A DNA stretch of 64,000 bases from Lagopus muta (Eukaryota; Chordata; Aves; Galliformes; Phasianidae). Below, piece by piece: positions 1-11,815 of the stretch (within the stretch, counting starts at the first letter, position 1; each line of letters begins with the position of its first letter). The stretch covers positions 62,506,134 through 62,570,133 of the forward strand of contig NC_064435.1 in assembly GCF_023343835.1 (NCBI RefSeq). Reading direction: 5' to 3'. Both the position numbers and the translations under genes were made by a program. The notes under the pieces were generated by a model. It worked only from the letters and a program-made list of their open reading frames with translations, ran no database searches and had not been told where the DNA came from.

Positions 1-2343
1 ATGTAATAAAAAAATCAACTCTTTCCTGAAGTTTTTAAGTTCCAGAGCTCCATAACCTGGAGGAGCAGATCTCAAACTGCAGTGAGAGCAGAATGCACTT
101 CAGTAATAAGTCTGTGAATGAATAAGTCCATGAGATGAAGAGTAAAGAAATCACAAAGACCACATTTCCTTTATAATAAAGAGACACAGTGACACTGCAC
201 TGTCATTTGCAGTGCATAATTTGGAGATGGCTCAAAGCTTCAAAAACTTATTCAGAAGCTCCAGAAAATGCCTCTGAGAGAGAAAGAGTGAGACTCTCAG
301 TCTCTTTAACTTATCAAAGAAGACTGAGGAGAAATAATTACAGAATGCAATTATCTCCATGAGGGAAAACCACTAACGCAAGGATTAAGCAGCTTTTAAA
401 CTGGCAGTGAAAAGTGAAATGAGAACTAAAGGCTGAAATCGAAACCCTGACAAATCTGTGTTACTAAATAGGCAGAATAATTTAATGGCTATAGTAGTTT
501 ACCTCTGAAACACAGCAATAGAGAAAGTAGCAGGTTATCCATCTCTCCTGGTCTTCAAATTAGCTATCCTGAACTAAAACATGAAGGAACTATGGTTTCT
601 TAATGAAGCAATTATAAAAGAAATGTTAGCAGGTACGAAACAGGCTTCTTGTAATCTCCCTCTGTGAAATGACCAGACCGCTTCAGGGGAAAGTCAAATG
701 TATACAAACACAAAACCAGCTTGGAAGAGGCTCCTTAAAGCACAAATTTTGCAAGGCTGTGGACAAATCAAATCAGACCTTAAATGTAAGGAGTAGTACA
801 AGTTCAATTTTTACAAATAACTTTCAGGTTTAACTGCTCTGCACAGAAGCTCAGGCAAAAAGGATTTCCACAGCCCAGAGTATTCAGCAAAAACTACTGA
901 CATTGCTGAGGTGATCGTTTTCAAATATGTACAAAATGACTGCAGCTTCATATCCATATTCCTACGTTAGTTGAACAGTCTTGATTGAAATTTCAAAAGA
1001 AAATAAGATTTTAGATTCAAAAAAGAAATGTTAATCTTCATGGAGGCATTAATCTTTTTTGAACATTAAGACAATTTCCTAGTGTATTGATTGAAATAGA
1101 AACAATCTGAAACAATGTGAAATAGAAAGCAATTATACGGATTGAGAAGATATTTTTAAATAGTGGAAATACATCAGATTTTGAAAACTAGTTAATTTTT
1201 GAAAACTTTTTTTTTCCTGATCTTTTTTCACGTAGCTTTAAAATACAAAAATCAGAGACTGGTCTGATCCAGAGTCAGACACAGCCACTTACAGATACTA
1301 ATGTGCATTCGTACACATGGGTCAGATGCAAGTAGCAGAGTTTGGCTTCATGTTTGCAAATTGCATTTTTTTCTTTTTTTGTTTCCCTAAAATTCAGCTG
1401 TTATAATGTAAGCCTTATTAGATTTTCTCCTTATTATTAACCTGGAGGTCCTCCAGCCTCCTCCCTGCTCCCTTTCTTATTCATTTTTATACTTCTAACC
1501 TGATGCAATCTGCCTGCAGGGGCAAATACAGTTATCTCCTTCTAAATTAAAATTGTAACTCATTTGGTACAGTTTACACAAGGCCTCAGCTTTGACACAT
1601 GCAATTACATTGAACATAAGAGGAACATGATTGCTGAGAGCCACCAGAAATAGAGTTTAATCAGAGAACATGGACTTGTTCCAACAAATTTATAATTTCG
1701 CCACTTGCTATTCTTTTATGTTCCTGGGTGTTCAGATAATTAGAAACACTGGTTTCTTTGCTTCCCAAGAGGCCAAGGAAAGCAAAATTCCTTCTTTTAC
1801 ATTAACAAGATAAATTTATAATACAAACAATCCATAACTTTGTTGTTGAAACGACAAATACATAAAACATTAATTTTAGTACTTACAGAATGTTGCAAAT
1901 AATTAGGTCTGTAGTTTTTGTATGTATCTCACAACAGACTTATGTGAATTAATTACCCATTCAGACGGACAGCTCGGTCTGCCAGCTCTTAGTCATGTAA
2001 GAACGCTTAGGTATCTCCTATAGCCTGCCTGAAAAGGCAAGTTTTAAGGTAGGTCTTGTGTGAGGTTCCCTTCTTGTGCTATTGTTGTGAAATGCTTCTT
2101 CAGCAGAGGGGATCAGATTGCAGGTCTGGAAAAAAACTGAGATGTTAAGGAGGCAGATCCAGTTCTGCTTCTCATGCTTTGAGATTCGCTCTGAAAAGGA
2201 TTTTACATTTATTTGGTCAAGTTCATTGAAATGTAGAGCTGCATGAACAGAGACACTTCTTGCTGTAATTTGGAAAAAAAGATGCACACTTCGGTCAAAG
2301 GATGCCCTGGGTGATGGCATTGTATTCTGCTGAGGATAGGGTA
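1..2343. other. Intergenic, unique AT-rich DNA
   Basis: AT-rich sequence upstream of the first CR1 element. I see no ORF with homology, no splice-consistent exon and no recognisable repeat, only short T and A runs such as those near 1200 and 1370. Confidence 0.6.
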
Positions 2344-2520
2344 GAATCATAGAATCACAGAATGGTTTGAGATGGAAGGGACCCTTAAAGATGTTCTAGT
2401 GCAGCTCTCCTGCAATGAACAGGGACACCTACAGCAGATCGGGGTGCTCAGAGCCCTGTCCAGCCTGACTGTGATCGTCTCCAGGGATGGGGCATCCACC
2501 ATATCTCCAGACATCTCTGA
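2344..2520 (-). repeat. CR1 LINE fragment (3' end)
   Basis: The + strand begins with tagaatcatagaatcacag followed by a ggttt..ggaagggaccc block and a ctccagggatggggcatcc block. This is the reverse complement of the avian CR1 3' region, so the element is on the minus strand and truncated at its 5' end, as most CR1 copies are. Confidence 0.9.
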
Positions 2521-4985
2521 CTGCTTATGACTTGATTTCTGTTACACATATGAACCATGAAACATAAATTAATAGACGTGCAACATTTCAGGATTTCACA
2601 GTCTGTTTATTGTGGTCTGAATGCATTCTTTTAAATTATATTTTAATGTCAAGTTTTCCTGGGTTATGAACAGGCCTCTGAGAGGTCTATGGATCAAGTA
2701 TGGAGTGAGGTTACAGAAAATACAGAAAATACAGTGAAGAAAATGTATGGCTTACAATGTGCTCTGCAGTACAGACACAGTCTAGATCTGGCTTCCTTTA
2801 AAAGATGCCACCTGTTTTCTATTTCTCCTGTTGTGTTAGCCATTAACTTTGCTGCCATGGGCACAATTCAGACTTACAAGGTCAGGGCTCGGACAGCAGC
2901 AGCTGGTGTTTCAAATGGCTCTCCTTTTTTCCCAAGGCAGTCAGCTTAGATGTGACAACATGTGACCAGGATATACCAAATTCACCAAAAGATAGACTTT
3001 CCTGTCCCTGACACACTTTTGCTGTATAGATAACACTGCAAAATGATAAAGATGGAAGTGAATTGTGAGACAGTTACTGAAAGAAAGAAAAGCATCTGGA
3101 AAAACAACAAACAGAAGGAAAAAAAAAAAGAGGGAAAATGGATTATACAGATATTGTTGCTGAGATTGTCCTCTTTTGGAACTTCCTCAGAGGACATCTT
3201 CAGCAAACTGCTTAACCAAAAAGTGTGTTATTAAAAACGTAACTTAGGCAACAGTTGCAGTTACCAAATTTATTAAGAAATGGCAAAGTAGAGGCTAACA
3301 AGTTGGTACCATCACATTTGTATAAGTCTGCAATGGCTGAGTCCATCTCCAAGGCATTTCTTTTATTTGGCCCCAGGAATGATTGGAGCCTTGGTGAGTG
3401 CTCCTCTGCTTTTTTCTCTCAAGCCTCTTTGGTTTCATCTCAGCCTGTTGTGGGAAGATTCAGCCTAGGATCCCCACACCACATCTTCAGGACTGGAACT
3501 GTAGCACAAAGCACTGTAGTATTTGCTATTACAGGAGCTGCTCTTAGATGTGTCATTGTTGGTGCAAGGACACAGGGAGCAGGAACCTGTGGCCAGAAGC
3601 AAGATCAGGGAAGAGGAAGAGGAAAGAGAGAACTGTGACAGCCCTGATGGGTCTGCCTTGCATTGCAGTGCAAATAGCCCCAAATCAGCCAAAATTTCAC
3701 CGCAGTCTTATGCCCCAGGGAAGTTTAGAACTGGAGAGCGGCGTTCTGATAACATGCAAAGAGAGCAAGAGCTGACCATGAGCAATTACACAACATCCTG
3801 GATGAAGAAAGGACAGTCTGTTCTCTGTCTCTTTCAGCATGTGAAGCAAAAGCCATCAAATACATTTAGTAGGAGCCAAGTTCAAAACAAACAAAAGGGA
3901 GAGGCTCCTCACACAGCCCATACTAGAGCCAGGAAACTCCTCACCCAAGAGTCTGCAGATGCAAGTCCACTGAGACTCCAGTGCAAGCTGCAGAAGTACT
4001 TAAAACTTCCCCTGGATGTTATAAAAGAGACTGCAGCAATCTTAAGAAGTATTCTTCACTGAGGAAGTTCCAAAAGAGGACTATTTTATATATTTGCTTT
4101 TGTTGCTCCAAAGCCCCCTGCTTTTGGACACTGTTGAAGATGGCTTAGTGGGTTTGATGGGCATGATCTGTGCCAGCCCAGCCACTCCACCAATCTTAAC
4201 CCGGATCAGTCCCACTAGCCTCCAGTCTCTGGCAGATGGGATGTTTCCAAGCCCAAGGCCTCAGCTGAACTGCTGTCTACAACAGCCATTGCTAGACCTA
4301 CCCTCCAAAAATAGGCCTAATTCATTTTTTAACACATTCCTGGTCTTTGTGACATATTGTGACAGTAGAGCAATGAATTCTAAAATTAGTGCATAAGCTG
4401 TGTATAGAGGCACTTTGTCTTTCTTATTTTAAATTTGCCACTTGGTGCCCTCATTGAAAACTGTCTACTTGGCACATTGGAAGACAGTAAAAACATGGAC
4501 AAGATACTATATTCTCTCTCATATGTCCATGCAACTCTTTTCCTGCTTGGAGCAGTTCATTTATTTGTATTTGTCTACAACTCAGTGCAAAATTTTACTC
4601 ATAAAATATTAAAAAATACGTATCTTATGAAGTATTTTTGACAGTTTAATATGGAATTCTTCTACAGCTAGCATGTATGCATAGGAATTTAAAGGATAAA
4701 CATTTATCTCTATAGATGATTTGCATTTCCTATTATGGTGTTCTCTTGTGCCGAGTTTTCACCAAATATAGACTCTTTACATTTATACTAGACTGTTCCG
4801 CACCCTTCTGTCCTAGTTCATACATTCTCAGGCATATAAATTGAATGTAAGGGAGTAGGTTAAGGCACTGAGTACTGTAATGTGAAGGTGAAAACACCAA
4901 ACCTTGAGTGTAGCAGTAGAGAAATACACAGCACTTAAAAAGAAAGGACTATAAAGAAGGATATACTGTACTTTTTGTTGGTCAG

Positions 4986-5013
4986 AAAAAAAAAAAAAAA
5001 AAAAAAAAAAAAA
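4986..5013. repeat. (A)28 homopolymer
   Basis: An uninterrupted run of 28 A. It may be a microsatellite or an old retroposon tail; no source sequence is recognisable beside it. Confidence 0.95.
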
Positions 5014-5294
5014 GATAGCAATAGTGGCTAGATAAGAATGGGGATGGACTAAAAACACTTTTAAAATTTCATTTATAAGCCCACACTGAAACTATTCTCT
5101 TGTGTTTGTAAATAGAAAAAACAAGTCTGCGTTTACACTTCTGTGAAAATCTACCTTCCTTTGGAAGCACGGTTTGAATTTTTTGGGGGGCCAGCACAGG
5201 TTGCCACTAGATGGTGTGCTAGACTTAAAAAAGACATAAATGGATGAATATATGCAATGCCAGGGGAGAATCGAATTGTCTCATGGCCATGAGA

Positions 5295-5310
5295 CCCCCC
5301 CCCCCCCCCC
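5295..5310. repeat. (C)16 homopolymer
   Basis: An uninterrupted run of 16 C in otherwise AT-rich DNA. Such G/C homopolymers are uncommon and error-prone in assembly. Confidence 0.95.
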
Positions 5311-5797
5311 ACGCGAAGTGGCTTCTTGCAGATCAAAAAAAAACTAATAATAAAATCAGCCTCTGAAGAAAAAAGTTTGAAACCAAAACTTGTTCATTCT
5401 GTGGCTTACAATTAAAAGTTGCCATATATAAAGACTGGCTAACAAAATATACTGGATAAAAAACAACAAATGTCTGTTGTAAAATTTTTCCTTGTGTTTT
5501 TATTGCAAAATACAATGCAGTTGATACTTTTCTATCAGGAAATAATACTAACAGCAGTACTGAGTGAAGAGCACCTTGTCTGTGTAAGATATATTTGGGT
5601 GTGCGTGGAAGAACACAAGATACCACAGGTCACTTGGTCTTAAGCTTTCGCAAGGGAAAATAAAACTGCAGGTTTTGTCTGTGGTCTCCAGTATCTTTAG
5701 CCAGTTCCTGTACAGTAATTGATGTGAGACCAAGAACTGAAAATATGGTGTATGCATATGCATGAATGTATTTGAAACATCTTTTCCTGATACCCAG

Positions 5798-6037
5798 AGG
5801 AGGATCAGGCTGGCTATCAGGAAAGGTTTCTTTGCCAGAAAGTGCTGGGGCACAGGAACAGGCTCTCCAGGGCAGTGGTTACAGCCCCAAGCTTGCTGGA
5901 GTTGAAGAAGCATTTGGACAAAGCTCTCAGCCATATGACCTGATTTTTGAGCTGTCCTGTGTGGAGCCAGTTGGACTCAATGATCCTCATGGGTCTCTTC
6001 CAACTCAGGATGTTCTGTGATTCTATGATTCTATGAA
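5798..6037 (+). repeat. CR1 LINE fragment, 3' end on + strand
   Basis: It contains the CR1 blocks for caggctctccagggcagtgg, a ggagccagttggactc block and the terminal octamer repeats ttctgtgattctatgattct. It is truncated at the 5' end. Its ggctctccagggcagtggt variant resembles the copy at 56010-56232, suggesting the same CR1 subfamily. Confidence 0.92.
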
Positions 6038-9000
6038 TTATAACTATATATTATAATTTTATATATATGAAGAAGTTGTAAAGCTTCTGCTTAAGTGGGA
6101 TGCTACTGAGTCATAATTTTTGCATCCTGAGAAACAAATCAATGGCTAGGAATTTAGCATTCATCACTAAGGCAAGTGTTAAGCCAGCGGTGTTCCCCCC
6201 ATGCATTCTGTGGCTTCTGTCATAACTTGCTTTGGGAATAGCAGTATGGAAATTGTCTTCATTATATCAGATGGCAGAAGACAGAAAACTGATGGCAGAA
6301 AAGAGGAAAAGTTACAGAAACAAAATTTTCTCCCATTTTCTGAAGAATCCTGACAAGCAGTTAAAAATAAGGGGGAAATTATTTACAGTGAAGGTGGAGT
6401 TTGTCCAAACAAATAGCTGTCCTGAGAAATCTCTGTTTAAGTTATTATAATTTGACTTAACAAATGCTTCATGTTGAAACAGGCTCACTGATACTACTGG
6501 GCAGCTACTAGCAGGTTCACCTACTACTCTGAGGGCAGTTGAGCCCTGAATTACATCTCTGCTCAGCTCCTGTCATGTTTTGCTTCTTCTCTGTGACGCT
6601 GACTGTGACCATTTTCAGAATCTTCAGACACTGACATGCCTCCTCTGCAGTTCATTATTTTAACTTCTTAGCCAAAGAGGTGAAGTCCACCGCTTCTGGA
6701 GCATTGGCCATTCAAGCAAAACACTACATGACTGTCCAGGTTGATTTCTACAACTTATGCCCCAAATCTCAGACAGAGACTTTGGCATTAATTTCAATTT
6801 CTGTCTAGAAAGATGCCTAAGCCTTTGAATGTTTAATCATTTTTTTTTTCTCTCCTCATTCCCAAATCTCTAAAACTCTGGGAAAACAGCCTGAGCAAAC
6901 CAGTATCAGCACAGTACAAGGAAAAAGCTGATAATAGAGAGCTCCTGCTAACAGGTAAGTGGGTACTTGGTGCCAGCTTTTTATACCTTACATAACTGAC
7001 ATAAAAAATCAGTTACCTTCTGGCAAAAGCCAATAAGAACGTGTTAAAATCTGAGTACAAGAATAGTATAGAAAAGGCATTCAAAATAATTACTAGATTT
7101 TTAATTTTCACATTAAATTAATACATTCTGTTTTGCTGTTCTTTCTTGTTTTTCATCATGGCTTACCGGTGCAAAACATTTAAATGTTACCCTAGCAAAA
7201 AATATTCTGTTCAAAGAATTGCCTTTTTATTGGTGAATTTAAGAAAAGCTGTAGAAAAGCTAAGTACAATCAACCATACTAATTAACCACTCAATTCTCC
7301 AACGTCTAGGAATCATCCAGAGCATGAGTAAGAATAGTTAAATCATACTGAGCTCATCCAAGAGCCTATCTAAATTTAACTACTGTATCATGTTAATGAG
7401 AGATACAATGCCCTGTGTCCACAAACAGATGGTGTTAGCCCACATTAATAAACTCAGTGGAGAACTTAATATGCTTAGATTTAGATGGGTTATTCCACAG
7501 GATGACACAGCTGATGACGCATCCTGAAGCAACATATCTGTATTTGGCAGTTCTTTATCTCTGTGCTTCTGGCTATGCCGTCTGCTCTCCCTGTGCCCTG
7601 CCTGGCCTCTGGGTTATCCTGATGGGCACATAAACATGTGCAGCCTTTTGTTGGTCTTATCTGTGGAAGCCAAATTGTTGCACAGCCATATGTAATATTT
7701 TTACTTGCATGATCCCTGGATTTCACTGACCTCAGGGAAGATCTGTGCATTCATCTGTTTTTGGAGAGAGGTCAGTGTATGCCCATTCTGTATACATCTA
7801 TACCTCCCCATACACATACCACATATTTTCCTTTTTCTCTCACTCCAACATATGCACTTGCTTTGAGTCCCTCTTCTCCCAGCAGAGCGGGGCTAGGTAC
7901 ACAAGTGAGAAAAATGTGGCTGCCTGATTCTGCCTTGCCCTGCCTCATCTGAGGGCTGCAGCTGCCAGGGCAGGGGCATGAACTGGGCATAAAGCCACTG
8001 GCACTACTACGAGTCCCATATGGTCTCATTTTCACTACTGGCTTGCTTTTGCTCCCCTAATATTCTGCTTCTGAAGGCAACAGATTGGGTCTGGACGTTC
8101 TTGCCCAGGGATCTCTTGGCAGATCCTCCTTTTTGCATTTCCAAAACCATAATATGTTTGTATGCTATGTTTTGCATATTTAACCACTGTTAATGTCTTG
8201 CAGTAAGTAAATATTTAAAACATATTAAATAATAGACCTTACTACCTCAGAAAAATTAAATGAAGCACTTAATGTGACTGTAAAGTGGTATTTGATGTGA
8301 TTGAACCATGGTAATAATTTTACCAGGGCTGCTTCTAGTAAATTCATTTATATGAATTTGATGCACCTTACCAGAAACATACAAAATTATTTTTCCCACT
8401 GTTTCATTATACAAATAATGCACAGAGCTTCCTAAAATAAATCTTTTCTATACCACTTCACTTATCTCCTGAATAATGATAACCTAGTGTTTTCTAAATA
8501 AAGGTTGCCTAATATAAAGCCTCTGTAAATACATACTCTAACTTAGAAATGAGAAATCACAGGAAGCATGTGAAGAAAAACACCCGTGTAAACTAAAAGT
8601 TCAAATGTGCTGGAATTCAAAATGCATTTTCATAAGATATTTTCTTATTTGCACAATGGCATAAGCGTAAAGTCTGCAGAAAGCTTAAGATGTTCTTATG
8701 TAGTTTATATAATACGATCTGGAATATGGAAAATGTTGACTTGGTACTTAGTGTTTGGACTTGCAGAAATTACCATAATAGTATTATGGAGGTTTTGCTG
8801 CTGTATAGTTGGGCATAGGTTTTGGCACAAACTGAGGAAAATTGCTTCTTTCAAGAATAGAATTTGATGAGCACGCATATTCTACCTGCTAACAACACGC
8901 ATACCAGAAAAGATACAGAAAATAATTTCAGGATTTCATTCCCTACCTTGCAAGATTATCTTCTGTTAGTGACAGAGACTTTTTGATATTCAGGGAAAGA

Positions 9001-9163
9001 AGAGGGAGAAGTATGAAGGTGAAAAAGTAGTTAACATAGATGTGGAAGTCTACAAGCACAGTTCAGCACTGAAAATATTTGCTGCTTTAATTTGTACCCA
9101 GTACACATTATTGCACTATATTTTCATCTTCATATACCATGTGTGTGTGGCCATCTACATACA
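6038..9163. other. Intergenic, unique sequence
   Basis: AT-rich DNA between a CR1 and a mariner element. Short open frames occur on both strands, but none has recognisable motifs, good length or splice support. Confidence 0.55.
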
Positions 9164-10436
9164 TTGCTCCAAAAGTGATGCTTCCTATTGACTCTACAGC
9201 TGATACAAAGAGCACAATAACACTATTATATGATAAAGCAAATTCTCAGCTACAAAACATGATTTTTCAACATAGTCAACACCATTAAACATGTATTTTC
9301 ACCAGTGATGCAAAGTCTCCACGCTGCACTCAAGAAAATCTGCACCAGTAGAGGTGATCCACTGCTTCACAGCTACTATAATGGCATTATTGTTAGGAAA
9401 ATGTTGCCCACACTGTTCATTTTTCATCAGTTCAAAAAAAATGGAAGTCAGAAGGTGCCAAATCTGGACTATACAAAGGGTGTGGAAGGAGGACCAGCCA
9501 AGACTGGCAATGTACCACATGATTTCAAACTGGTATGGGGCCTGAGCTAATTGTGTTGCAAGAGAAAGGCTGTATTCTTCTTCAAACTGACTGGAAGTTT
9601 AAGCTTTGGCTCAATCAGTGTTGCAATGTAGTGATCAGAGTCGATAGTTTGTCTGGGTTCCAGAAAATACAGAAGGATAACTAGTTTTTTATCCCAACAG
9701 TGCGCATCATTTTATCCACCGAGGGCTGCATCTTGAACTTTTTCTGCAATGGGGAATTCATATGTTGTCATTTCATGGACTGGACTGCTGTTTTGAGATG
9801 AGACACCACATCTCATCACTGGTAATGATGCGATCCAGGAAACTGTTGTCTTCAGCCTCATATCAGTTCCATAGGTCCTGAGGAACTTGTATACTGTGTT
9901 CCTTATTTTTCTCTGTGAGCATTCGTGGAGCCCACCTAGCACAAACTCTGTGATATTCCACCATTGCCACCATTGTTTCCAATGCATTGAAGCCATTATT
10001 CCCTGGTTATCCACTGATTCTCACAGATGAGCTGATTGAGACGCTCCTCATTTCATGGTGTGACAGCTGTGTGTGGCTGTCCAGAACATCATTGACTTTC
10101 ACATCACTGCTGCCACTGCTAAAACATAGCTCTCACAACCTCACTGTGTACGCATCCACTCTTTGATCTCCATCGATGTTCAACAAGCATTAATGAATGC
10201 CAATAGGTGCCATTTTTTCCACACGGAGGAATTTAGTTATGCACCTTTGCTTCATACATACTTCCATGTCAGACATCATTTGGTCAGATTGCCCCTCTGC
10301 TGCCATCTGTCACACAGCAACAAAATTTTGTTGAATATTGGTGAGAAGGTTCAACCTCTACTGCCATGCCACCATCTGCTTCTAACTTTGTGGGCCACAA
10401 TAATAAAAATAGGAAGCATTACTTTTGGAGCAGTCC
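9164..10436 (-). mobile_element. Decayed full-length mariner DNA transposon
   Basis: Inverted ends match: the left begins tgctccaaaagtgatgctt and the right, read inward, tgctccaaaagtaatgctt, both running into cctatt. The length of about 1.27 kb is typical of mariner. The minus strand, over several frames, gives the transposase pieces CARWAPRMLTEKNKEH, FLDRIITSDEMWC and VKQWITSTGADF, of the avian mariner family related to Hsmar1/Galluhop. Multiple stops and frameshifts show it is inactive. I could not assign a clear TA target duplication. Confidence 0.88.
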
Positions 10437-11032
10437 TCAAATAAGGATGATTTTTTTCAAGTAAGAACTGAGAATCTAATCTGCATGTGAACCATGTCTA
10501 AAAACCAATATATCTAAAGGTACTACCATGAGAGCCTCTGTGGCTTCTTCCTTCTCAGTTTTATTCTACAAACAAGAGGGAGGAATAAAATAAGATGTGG
10601 ATGCTCTTGAGTAATTATGGCATCATCTCTCACAGACTTCATCCCTGGATGGCCTAATCACCATCCAGTTGCATTTGTCACATGCTGTTCTTTCAGTCCT
10701 CTTCATTCCTAAATGAAACTCATAAGTTTTATTGACTGAACCACTTACTGAACGCCAATGTTCTTCTGTATGAACAGCGTATCGAAGACCAGGCTAAAAA
10801 CATGCTGTGAACACACAATGGAGAGTAATCAAGTGAGATGCAGATCTCAGACCCCAGAGCAATCTGCATTACAGTCTTGGACTTTTGAAAATGTTGAACA
10901 AGGCTTCAGTTTTCCCAACTTTCTTTCCATTAACTGGTGAAGGATGGAATCAGCAGAAAGTGTTTCTTGGGCTCAGTCACCTTCTTAGCACTGTCTCCTG
11001 TGGCATACAGGAGCAGGATTTATCATTGTATC
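10437..11032. other. Intergenic, unique sequence
   Basis: A spacer between the mariner and the next CR1, with no recognisable feature. Confidence 0.5.
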
Positions 11033-11815
11033 ATGGAACCATAGAATATCTTGAGTTGGAAGAGACACACAAGGATTACTGAGTCCATTTCCGGTCTGCA
11101 TATAGGATATGCATATATATATTGCCAAATGATATATATATTGCTAAAATTCAAATCCTATGTCTGAGAGTGTTCTTCAAACACCTCTTGAGCTCTGGTA
11201 GGCTTGGTGCCCTGGGGAGCCTATTCCAGTGCCTGACCACTTTCTTAGTGAAGAACCTTTTCCTAACATGCAATCTAACTGTCCCCTGACACAGATCCAT
11301 GACATTCCCTTGGTTCTGTTGCTGTCACCAAAGAGATCAGCACCTGCCTCTCTGCCTCTGTCTCCTACTCTCTGGACTGAACCTACCAAGTGACCTCAAC
11401 CACTCCTAGTACCTCTTGCACTCTGGACCCTTCACCGTCTTTGTAGCCTTTCTTTGAAGACTCTCTAATAGTTTGAAATCCTTCTTGTATCATAATGCCC
11501 AAAACTGCACACTGCTCAAAGTTGAGGTTACACCAGCAAAGCAAAGTGGGACAGTCCCTTCCCTCACCCTGCTGGCAGTGCCAGACCTGATGCACCCCAG
11601 AGTACCATTGGCCCTTTTGGCTGCCAGGGCACACTTCTGATTCAGATTCAACTTCCTTCAGCCCCCAGATCCCTTCCTGCAGGACTGCTCTCCAGCTCTC
11701 ATTCACCAGTCCGTACATACACCCAGGGTTGCCCCATTCGAGGTGCAGAATCTGATACTTATTCTTGTTAAACTTCATATGGTTGGTAGTTGTCCAGTCC
11801 TCTCATTTTTCAAGA
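11033..11815 (-). repeat. CR1 LINE, long 3' fragment with reverse-transcriptase remnant
   Basis: The + strand starts with the reverse complement of the CR1 3' end (atggaaccatagaatatctt). The reverse strand, with frameshifts, gives remnants of the CR1 ORF2 C-terminus such as MKFNKNKYQILHL and [15 protein letters not shown] segments. A (TA)-rich patch interrupts it near 11110-11145. It is heavily mutated and non-functional. Confidence 0.88.

Larger units (their letters stand above)
2521..5797. other. Intergenic, no supported gene
   Basis: Mostly unique AT-rich sequence with an (A)28 tract and a (C)16 tract. An open frame at 3523-4062 is the longest here, but its first codon is TTG. From its first ATG (3754) it encodes only 102 residues with no motif I recognise, so I do not call it a gene. 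Confidence 0.55.

Noticed and set aside
3523..4062. 179-codon open frame upstream of LPCAT1
   Set aside because: It starts with TTG. From the first ATG (3754) it is 102 residues with no motif, no splice context and no clear Kozak support. Likely chance, though ribosome profiling or conservation could overturn this.
11383..11778. 131-codon minus-strand open frame
   Set aside because: It is a frame within a decayed CR1 element (ORF2 C-terminus remnants), not a host gene.
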